A DNA stretch of 64,000 nucleotides from Cricetomys ansorgei. Lineage: Eukaryota; Chordata; Mammalia; Rodentia; Nesomyidae. Shown here in pieces: positions 56,215 to 64,000 of the stretch; position 1 is the first letter of the stretch; each line of letters starts with the position of its first letter. The translations under genes and the position numbers were made by a program. The notes under the pieces were generated by a model. That model worked only from the letters and a program-made list of their open reading frames with translations. It was not told where the DNA came from and searched no databases. The DNA is taken from positions 5,059,001 through 5,123,000 of the forward strand of contig JAMJFZ010002307.1 in NCBI GenBank assembly GCA_026225945.1, in the 5' to 3' direction.

Positions 56215-56940
56215 GCTTTTTGAGACAAAGCCTCCCTGTGTAGACCAGGCCAGCTTCAGTTAGGAGTGCCCTCCTGCATAGGCATCTACAGTGCTGGGCT
56301 TACAGGCACAGACTGCCATGTCTGTCTTACAATTTCACTTTTAACAAACACAGAAGGTAGGGGTTAGGGGTTTAACTCAGTAGTACAATGCTTGCCTAGT
56401 AAATGTAAAACTCTTGGCTCGGTCCTGGCATCTCCAAAAACAAACAAACAAACAAAAAAAAATCAAGAAAACAAATAAAAAATATACAGTAGCCCAAGAA
56501 GATTTTTTTTTTTAATGTGTATGGGTCTTTTGCTTGTATCTATGTCTGTGTGTCCTTCGTGTGCCTTGCCTTGTGCCTGCAGAGGCCAGAGAGGAACCTG
56601 GTTTCTGGGAACTGGAGTTGTTTGTGAGCCTCCATGTGGTATTGGGAATCAAACCCAGGTCCTTTGGAAGGGCAGCCAGTTCTCTTAACTGTGAGCCATC
56701 TTTCCAGATTTTTACATACAGATTTTTAAAAATTAGGGTATTTGACATAAAATTCACTGTTTTAACTTAAAAAAAAACGTATTTAATTTATTATTATTAT
56801 CGTGTGTGTGTATGTGTGCATGGGGTGCGTATGTGGACCCTTACGCGGCGGCCAGAGGACCACTTTGTGAAGTCATTTATCTCCTTCCAGCTTGACGTGG
56901 GTTTTGACATCTTCTAAGCAATACACCCTCTCCAGACCTT
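56215..56940. repeat. Antisense B1, sense ID, antisense B2/B3 copies
   Basis: 56217-56330 antisense B1-like (GAGACAAAGCCTCCCTGTG). 56355-56460 sense ID (TTTAACTCAGTAGTACAATG) with (CAAA)n tail. 56512-56707 antisense B2/B3 (GCCTGCAGAGGCCAGAGAG). 56795-56940 another antisense B2-like relic (GGCGGCCAGAGGACCAC). Confidence 0.75.
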
Positions 56941-57069
56941 GTTTTACACCTCCCAAGCAGGTTTTAAATTAATTACTTAATCACTTTTGTGACTGAGTTC
57001 TCTATTTTGTTAGGGCTCAAGCGAGCTCTCTCCGGTAGCAGAGACAATAGCTAAATCCTCTGTATCAGG

Positions 57070-57480
57070 CCCCAGTCTTACCCACCTCTCTCTTTCAGGT
57101 GACAAATGATTTTCAATAGAAACCACAAGGAGAAATTGGTCTCTATAATGGCTGGGAAGAAACACCACGGAAAATGCTCTAGTATTGAATCTCTATACAA
57201 TCGTGCTAGCAGAATATAAAAGAAAATGACGGGGAAATATTTCTCCACAGCAAAGTCATAAAGCATGGTTATTCACTCGGTGACTTTAATAGCCACACGA
57301 CAGTTTGAACTTTGATCTTCTGTATGGGGTGACATAACTAATTGCTTAATAACTGTAAATATTGCTAGGAGGAAAAGTCTGTAATGGGAGCAATTTAGAC
57401 AACTACTAAATAATGCTACTACTAGCATAACATTTAATTTTCTCAGTCTGTTCTTATCCATAAAGCAAGAAACAAGCCTT
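57070..57480. promoter_or_regulatory. Candidate conserved non-coding element
   Basis: A 410-bp SINE-free block with TGACATAACTAATTGCTTAA (57335-57360), CTTTGATCTTC (TCF/LEF-like) and GGTGACTTTAATAGCC. No coding frame of note; short frames on the minus strand do not resemble known proteins. Inference only. Confidence 0.3.
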
Positions 57481-57954
57481 TTTTTCTTTTCTTTTGAGCC
57501 AGGGACTGAACTCTTTGCCTAATACACGCTAATTGTATCAGGGGCCCACAACTCCCTGTGATTCTAGCTCCTAGGGATCTGTTGCCTCTGGCTTCCAAGG
57601 AGCGCGCACATGCACGCGCACACTCCCGAGATTTTCTTAGAATGTGATAGTATTAAAATGTAACCACGCCTATAAGAGTTGTTAGAAACAAAGAAGTGTT
57701 CAGGAAGCAGTATGTTTCTAGTCAGTGTCATAATTCAGAATTATTCAGAATTTATCATCACAGCAACTCAAAAATATTATCTTCTCTTAGGAGCTTTTGG
57801 TTTAGTATTGTCTCAAAATTCTCAATGAGTACTATATCCTCTAAATTTGTGCAGCCAGGACGAATGCTCCTGTCCTCCACTGAGATATCACTGATCCACC
57901 CCCATGTGGGGTGCTCTTCTATATTGACTCTTGGCCCTATGGTGTGCTTTGCCA

Positions 57955-58177
57955 TTTTAAGAAATATTTTATTTGTAAGTGCGCCCGCGCGTGTGTGTGT
58001 GTGCCCGTGTGTGCCCGTGTGTACATGCCTGCACACTCAGGTGCACCTGAACAATGCGGGGGCCTGTGGAGGGGCATCAGATCTGTCACTGTTGCAGGCA
58101 ATTGTGAGATACCTAGCACAGATGCTGGGAACTGTCCCTGCAGTGTTCATAACTGGTGCTGAGTCATCTCACTAGCC
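57955..58177 (-). repeat. B2/B3-type SINE, antisense
   Basis: TG/CG-rich start, GGCCTGTGGAGGGGCATCAG, GATGCTGGGAACTGTCC and GTGCTGAGTCATCTCACTAG. Confidence 0.75.
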
Positions 58178-58489
58178 TACTTTGCTGGCCATGGGAGATG
58201 GCCATGGGATATGCTGCTAGTCTGCGATATGCTGAGGCCATGTGGCCCAGCTAACTCCAGCCCTAACCAAACAAGTGAGCTGTTTGACAGTGATGCAGCT
58301 CCAGCTAAGCCACCAAAGACTTCAGGCACACACACAGCTCCAGGCAGGAGCAGTACATGAATCTTGAACTTGAGCCCAACCTGGATTCCCTGAGCCATGG
58401 AGTCATGAGCAAACAACAGAGAATGCTGTCTGAAAGCAATTTCTGTGAAGTTTGATTTTTATTTCAGCAATATATAATTAATATAGCAT

Positions 58490-58720
58490 GACATAAATTT
58501 TGGCTTTTATCCTAAGTGAGATGGAAAGGTTATTAAAGAAAACAGGAAACAGAAGAGAAAGTTGTGTGCCAAGAAACAACACGATCTGACCTTTCAAAAT
58601 CATTGCTTTGATTGCCGCACTGAAAAATAAGACATAGAGAGCCAAGGAAACAGTCAGGCAACCTATTAGGAAGGAACTGCAGTAGGCTAGCTAAAACATG
58701 CTGGTGCTTAGACCACTTTA
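58490..58720 (+). repeat. Ancient mammalian repeat (class not assigned)
   Basis: Order of phrases GGCTTTTATCCTAAGTGAGA, ACACGATCTGACCTTTC and CAACCTATTAGGAAGGAAC matches a common ancient repeat. Diverged. Confidence 0.45.
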
Positions 58721-59001
58721 AGAACAGATAATAAGAAATGGTCCCAATCTGGGTTCTGAATCTACAATAACATGTTGACGTTTTGAAAATGAATGTGATG
58801 GTTCATCTTGATTGGTGACTTGAGACGTGCCTAGGAGATTGGTAGGCACCTATCTAGAGAGGAACAACCAAGGGGTGAAGCCTCATCCAAAATGTGGTGG
58901 CACCAGCTGCTGGGTGAGGAGCATGGATGAGATCAAGAGGGAGAAGAGGAGGCCAGCGAGCACAGCTTCCTCCCTGCCTGCGCCCTGGCTGATGATGTGA
59001 T

Positions 59002-59241
59002 ATTGGTGATACACCAATAAAAGAGACTCAAGGGAGGCTGACTGAGAGGGGCCTGTGAGACCATTCCGCAGGTAATGGCGCAGACTGTGCATGCCTGGGG
59101 ACCTGAGTCTGATAGGCAGAACTCAGACACCAGTGGGAAGGACAGAGCCGACTCCACAGAGTTGTCCTTGGACCTCCACCCGTGCACTGTGCACATGCAC
59201 GCACCTTTTCCCTCGTGCTATGAATTTGGGCTTTTATTCTA
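59002..59241 (+). repeat. Inverted duplication, arm A (contains a B2/B3-like SINE)
   Basis: ATTGGTGATACACCAATAAA through GAATTTGGGCTTTTATTCTA. The centre is a B2/B3-like SINE (GGACCTGAGTCTGATAG, GGGAAGGACAGAGCCGACTC, TTGTCCTTGGACCTCCACC). Pairs with arm B at 59489-59736, with roughly 85% of bases matching by eye. Confidence 0.88.
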
Positions 59242-59488
59242 AGGGAGCTAGAATGATGAGGTGTTTATGCATATTCAAAAGTAATACTCCCAACAGAATT
59301 CCTAATATAACCCTCTTCCCTCAATCTGCCATTTCTGCATTTTTTTAACTGTCTCATTTGTCTCATTTAATGATCTCATTATCTGTCTACTTGTTCAGAA
59401 AAAAAAAACCCAAAAAAACTCTAAGTCATTCTTATAAATTAAAAAAGAAGTGTGTATGTGTGTCCTCCTTCTGTCTTTCCATCTTGTC

Positions 59489-59736
59489 TAGAATAAAAAC
59501 CCAAATTCATATCATGGAGGAAAGGGTGCACGCGTGTGCACAGTGCACATGTGACACATGTGGACGTCAAAGGGCAATTGGTGGAGTCTGCTCTGTCCTT
59601 CCCACCTGTGTCTGCGTTCTGCCTATCAGACTCAGGTCCCCAGGCACGCACAGCCAGTGCCATTACCTGTGGAATGGTCTCACAGGCCCCTCTCAGTCAG
59701 CCTCCCTCGAGTCTCTTTTATTGGTGTATCACCAAT
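59489..59736 (-). repeat. Inverted duplication, arm B
   Basis: Reverse complement of arm A. Homology extends outside the SINE on both sides: TAGAATAAAAACCCAAATTC at one end and TTTTATTGGTGTATCACC at the other. Spacer 59242-59488. Confidence 0.88.
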
Positions 59737-59739
59737 CAA

Positions 59740-60385
59740 CAAGTTGGATTTGATGGCAGTCTACAGGCCTGGGAGCTAGGGCCCTGACCTGCCCACATGG
59801 GTGAGTGTGGATCTTTGCTCAGACTACTGGTTCTAATGCTAATTGCTCCCAGAAGCATCCCTTGAGTAACACCCCCAAATTATACTGTATCTGCTATTTG
59901 GGTTTCCCTTAACCCAGACAAATCGGCACACAAAATTAACAAAATTACGCGGGAGTCCGCAGTTCTGAAGCAAATGGGTAGTAAACAAGGGAAGGAGCCA
60001 AAGGCAGGCAAAGGTGTAGGCGACACAGCAGCGGGAAACTGAGGGCATGCCAATCAGAGGGCTTCTATTTTCACTTTGGAGGAGGAGGGAGGCATCCGTG
60101 GGAGATAGGGAGGAGGCGAAGTGTGTAGAGGCTCAGAGAGTGAAAAGGGGAGAGGCCTTGGAATAGAGAGATGGATGACTAGGGAAATTAGAAGCGTCCA
60201 GGTTGTGTTTCTGGGTGGTAAGAATGACTAACTAATTAAGGCACCAATCTACGTAACTGATGGATTTTTCTTTAGCAAATATTGAATGGTCCAGCAAATA
60301 CTGAACGGTTGGTACAGAGAAGGCAAAGATAAGCAGTTTAGACCAAGGAGAGGCGCTTTTATTTTTTAATGATCCAGATAGTTAA
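59740..60385. other. Intergenic unique sequence
   Basis: Contains a G/A-rich block (60060-60180) and no recognised SINE. No coding evidence. Confidence 0.4.
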
Positions 60386-60395
60386 ATTTTAAATT

Positions 60396-60432
<37 letters not shown>

Positions 60433-60560
60433 AGACAAGCTCTTACTGTGTAGCACAGGTTGGCTTGGGACTCTGTAGCTCGAGCAGGCCTCTAACTCAC
60501 TGGGATCGCCCTATTTCAGCCACACAAACGCTGGGAGTACTTGCTTGTGCCATCACTTCT
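60386..60560 (-). repeat. (TTTA)n and B1/B4-like SINE, antisense
   Basis: (TTTA)n at 60396-60430 followed by CAAGCTCTTACTGTGTAGC, CTAACTCACTGGGATCGCC and ACGCTGGGAGTACTTGC. Confidence 0.75.
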
Positions 60561-60999
60561 AGCTGATCATTTATATTTGAAGATCTGCAAGCCCTTGCAG
60601 TGTTTTGATGCGAAACACATACTCTATGTGATTCATGTTCTGGAGCCATGCAGCTGAGCTATGAGGAAAACATGCAAAACATTCAGTGTTCCAAGTGAGT
60701 TAAGATTCTGTGTTGGGCTGTGTTCATAGTTATTCTCTGCTGTGGGGCAGGAGGTAGAGTTGGATGCGCCTGCGCAGTCACTACCACATTACTGGAGGCA
60801 AAAAACAAAACAAAACAAAACACCTGGCCGAACCAACTTCACAGAGGGAGAGTTTCTCTCTCTCTCTCCCTCTTTCTTTCTCTTTCTTTCCTTTTTCCTT
60901 TTCTTTTTCTTTTTTTCCTGCTTATACTTTACAAGGAACAGTTTATTATGGTGGGAAGGCATGACAGAAGGCTTGGTACAAGGCAATGGGAGCATGCAG

Positions 61000-61589
61000 T
61001 GTTGGACCTCAGAGATCCAAACACCCCCAGGGCCCAAACCGGAACACTGCACCCCCACAGAGACTCACAGACAGGATATTGATGCAAATAGCAAGAGGAT
61101 TTATTCCAGTATACTGGGGTCGTTCTAACACGCAGGATAGAAGCGACCACGAGGAGCAAATGGTGAAGCTTTTTATACAGTTGAAACGGTTGCTAGGCAC
61201 AAACCGAGTTGGGACAAGTTGATTGGTCCCCAAATTGTTTTCCCATTTTGATAGGTAGGGGCCAGTTAACCTTTAAACTGATTGGTGCTGGCATATAGCA
61301 AGGTTGCGGGCTCCTAGAAGATGTAAACTTTAGGGTCTTAGTCAATGTGGGTTGGGGGAAGACTTTTAGCCCGAGGCCATGGGCTGTCTACATGGGGAAA
61401 CTCTTTTAGCCCAAGGCCGTCTTGTTTGTCTTAGAAAGTGTTTTTCTTTAACTCTGGGAACTGTTTTGGGTCACGGTGCTCCTGGCTTGGGCCTACACAA
61501 TTTTGGTGCTCTTAGAAGCCTGACTAAAGTTGGCTGCTTTGGTCTTTTTCTATACTAGGGACCTGAATCTTAAGGTGGGACCCCCCACA
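61000..61589 (-). mobile_element. Solo LTR, gammaretrovirus-like, copy 3
   Basis: 590 bp on the minus strand from TGTGGGGGG to CCAACA. It is nearly collinear with copy 1 throughout, including the U3. Flanks GCAG and TCAG agree at three of four positions. Contains TATAAAAAG and AATAAATCCTCTTGC. Differs from copy 1 by several small insertions or deletions (for example an extra TTGAAACGG-like segment after the TATA box region and GGTTGCGG in U3). Confidence 0.87.
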
Positions 61590-62270
61590 TCAGCAACTTC
61601 TTTGTGCACAATGATGACCACAGTCAGAAGGCCCTGAAGGCAGAACAAGGAGAAAATCCTGAAAGCTTGCCCTCTCATGACAGGCTTCCTCCAGCTAGGC
61701 TCCTGAAAGCTCCACAACTTCTTCCCAGCACAGTGCCACCAGCTGGACATCTGAAGCTCAAACAGCAAAGCCTGTAAGCGGCCACAGTCCCAAGGAGCAC
61801 ATGGCCTTCAGCCCACATTCCTATGGTTTTCTTTTTCTGTGATGATTCCAAAAATGAACTAATTAGTAACAAAAATGACCTAAAATGATTATAGAAATGA
61901 CTACAATGTGCTTCCTTGAAGACAAAGCCCATCACCATGACGTGTTTGCTACCTCTGCTCTGTGTGAAGAGAGCAAACAGCCTCACTTAAGCTTCTGGAA
62001 AACTCTGACTTACATGTAGTACTCAACATTGTCCTCATAAAAATACTCTGTATTCCCAAAGACAGGAGGGGGAGCAGAGACAATGGCCTCTTTCCCAGGT
62101 TGACAGCCTACTGCTTTTCCCCAACACTGGTCTTGTGGATATTGGTTTTTCTCTGACGTGATTTTAGTAACACTAGTACAGATAAGCATACACACTTAGA
62201 CCTTTGTATGTATTATATCATCTTACGTGATGAAGTCACATAGACCTCACGATTCCCTCTGTTTTGCCCC
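61590..62270. other. Intergenic unique sequence
   Basis: No recognised SINE. A plus-strand frame of about 60 codons begins just beyond the LTR (SNFFVHNDDHSQKALKAEQG...) and ends at about 61770. Identity unknown, possibly an old repeat or a pseudogene fragment. Confidence 0.4.
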
Positions 62271-62273
62271 TGG

Positions 62274-62284
62274 TGTGTGTGTGC

Positions 62285-62327
<43 letters not shown>

Positions 62328-62450
62328 CTGCTGGGATCAAGAGCACTGAATCTTATCCACTGTACAATCAGGGAAAAGGCTGACTGGACTGGAGATGGAA
62401 CCCAGTGCTTTGATATGGTGTCTTCTCACTGAGCCATATCTCAGCCTCCA
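62274..62450. repeat. (TG)n with antisense ID-like relic
   Basis: TG/GC repeat at 62274-62328. 62375-62450 has GATGGAACCCAGTGCTTTG and ACTGAGCCATATCTCAGCC. Confidence 0.75.
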
Positions 62451-62694
62451 ATATCCTATATTATTTCACAGCCAAATGCCAAGTGATAAAGTCCGACAGT
62501 TCCCTTCCTTGGTGTCTTTTACAATCTCCTGGGTTTCTATTGCTTAGAAAATTCCAGTTTCATCTTTGGTTACAGCCCATGTGAAGCTAGGGAACCCCCT
62601 GCCCCAGGTGTCAATATCCCAATTTCTGTTCCCAGTACCTTACATAGGAAATGGGAATTTTCAGGGATTAGGTTAGGAACTGGTTTTGTTATGT

Positions 62695-62820
62695 GATAAA
62701 GCATCATAGTGGCCTAGAATATACTATACAGTCCAGGCTGGCACTGAATTCACAATCATCCTCCTGCCTCAGCCTCCCCAGTGCTGGGATTAGAGGTGTT
62801 AGCGGTCATGCCAAGCAGGT
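62695..62820 (-). repeat. B1-like SINE, antisense
   Basis: CTATACAGTCCAGGCTGGC, CCTGCCTCAGCCTCCCCAG and GCTGGGATTAGAGGTG. Confidence 0.7.
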
Positions 62821-62879
62821 TAGGAATAGAGAGAGGGTGAGATTCTCTTAAATTATCCGGTCAGGCTTAGCATAATAAC

Positions 62880-63245
62880 AAAGACCCTTAAAGGAGTAAG
62901 AGAGGAGCTCAGGCTGGCCTCAGACTCACTGGGATCCTCCCATCCTGGCCCCAGTGGGTTGGGAGCACTTGCTTCCTTGACCAGCCCCAGCTGAGACTTT
63001 GTATTTGAAGATTTGTAAGCTTTGCAGCGCATCCAGCTTTTTATCATGGAAAAACAACATCTTCCATATAGTTCATATCCCAAAACCGTGCAGTTGAGCT
63101 ACAAGAAAAGAAAAAAAAAAAGCAAACATTGAATGTTGTAAGAGAGTGTAAGATTCTGTGTGCAGCTGCATTCACAGCTATCCTGGGCTGTGTGTAGCAG
63201 GCAGGATGCAGTTGGATGTTCTTGTGCAGTTTCTGCCACAGTTGT
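62880..63245. repeat. Second copy of an old direct duplication (first copy 60430-60800)
   Basis: Shared blocks in the same order: ACTCACTGGGATC, TGGGAG(T/C)ACTTGCT, TATTTGAAGAT, CAGCTGAGCTA versus CAGTTGAGCTA, TAAGATTCTGTGT and a GGATG...GCAGT ending. The first copy starts within an antisense B1/B4 relic. Confidence 0.65.
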
Positions 63246-63434
63246 TCAACTGTTTTTCTAGTGTGGGATCACACATAGAAAATATCTACACCAATGAGGG
63301 TTTCTATGGTACAGATATGTCAGACTTTACTTATCAAAGTCTAAATTCAATGTAATTTTCATTTTTCACAAAATATTTTTTCCTTTGACATTTTTTTTTT
63401 TTTTTGCAAGTGTTTGAAAATATCAAAACCAACA

Positions 63435-63885
63435 GGCATTTCGGTACACACCTTTAATACCAGCACTCAGGAGGCAGAAGAGGGAGTATCTCTGTGAATA
63501 CCAGGCTAGCCTGGTCTACATAGTGAGTTCCAGGACAACCAGAGCTTTATAGTGAAACCCTGTCTCAACAAACAACAACAAAAGAAAATATCAAAACAAT
63601 TCTTACCTTATGAGTCATACAAAAATAGGTAGAGGGTAAATTTGGCTAGTGTGGCTCATGGTTTGGGAGCCTCTAGACTGAGTGTTGTATGGTAGATTAG
63701 AACAAGGGGCCGAGCCAGGCACTGGTGGCACATGTCTTTAATCCCAGGCAGAGAGGCAGAAGCAGGCAGATCTCTGAGACTGAAGCCAGCCTGCTGGTCT
63801 ACAGATCAAGTTCAGATCAAGTTCCAGGACAGCTAGGGTTACACAGAGAAACTCTGTTTTGTTAAAAAAAAAAAAAAAAAAAAGC
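63435..63885 (+). repeat. Two B1 SINEs, sense
   Basis: 63435-63585 (GGTACACACCTTTAATACC, CTGGTCTACATAGTGAGTTC, GAAACCCTGTCTCAAC). 63713-63885 (GGCACTGGTGGCACATGTC, GGTTACACAGAGAAACTC) with a poly-A tail. The second carries a TTCAGATCAAG duplication in its body. Confidence 0.88.
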
Positions 63886-64000
63886 AAAAAGGGGTGGGGG
63901 CAGAGGTAGGTACCCAGATCGCTAAGTAAAACTTGGTTTTACTTAAGTGCTCTTGTTTGACACACAACCAGCCATTGTGTTTGTGGAGGTCATGTTGTGC

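Noticed and set aside
60742..61128. 128-codon plus-strand ORF ending in the LTR
   Set aside because: Ser/Phe/Leu-rich part comes from a CT-rich tract and the remainder from antisense LTR sequence.
1..64000. CRISPR arrays, bacterial operons, ribosome binding sites, rRNA genes
   Set aside because: No direct-repeat/spacer structure or prokaryotic signatures; the window is rodent nuclear DNA.

Overview
This window reads as nuclear DNA from a muroid rodent. It is crowded with B1, B2/B3, B4 and ID SINEs. It also holds a rodent-type non-autonomous hAT element, rodent LTRs and long CA/TG repeats. Several LTR and SINE forms look cricetid-like (hamster, vole or deer mouse rather than house mouse), but that is inference. 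There is no bacterial-style gene organisation. Almost all open frames of 60-170 codons are chance frames inside SINEs, simple repeats or the CpG island.

The only secure gene is ETNK1 (ethanolamine kinase 1) on the minus strand, which carries out the first step of the CDP-ethanolamine (Kennedy) pathway. Its first four coding exons are present: exon 1 (23510-23665), exon 2 (10975-11234), exon 3 (6005-6145) and exon 4 (4205-4347). They join in frame with consensus GT-AG sites and encode residues 1-233 plus the first base of codon 234. The total expected from the rodent family is about 363. The later exons, which carry the second half of the kinase fold, lie beyond the left edge. Exon 1 sits in a GC-rich CpG island (about 23070-24340). 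The island also holds a GC minisatellite at the start of intron 1 and an array of CpG-bearing units about 11 bp long just upstream.

Layout: 1-4204 is ETNK1 intron 4, AT-rich and SINE-poor, with possible early polyadenylation signals. 4348-6004 is intron 3, with a MIR fragment. 6146-10974 is intron 2, with SINEs and an old LTR-type element. 11235-23509 is intron 1, with many SINEs in both orientations. 24340-64000 is intergenic DNA upstream of ETNK1.

The intergenic part contains three solo LTRs of one gammaretrovirus-like family (27362-27948, 36112-36638, 61000-61589). It also contains one ERVK-like solo LTR with a perfect 6-bp target duplication (51262-51724) and a URR1-like hAT element (42563-42781). 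Other items are a 46-bp minisatellite built from splice-donor-like GTAAGT motifs, an inverted duplication near 59 kb, an old direct duplication (60.4/62.9 kb) and a stretch at 38.8-40.95 kb that looks like decayed coding sequence. A few SINE-free stretches rich in homeobox-type TAATTA sites are candidates for conserved regulatory elements.

The most useful biological points concern the 5' end and exon 4 of ETNK1. The N-terminal extension remembered from human ETNK1 appears split between two reading frames here. Its initiating ATG now opens an overlapping upstream ORF. A readthrough of exon 4 could give a truncated kinase.
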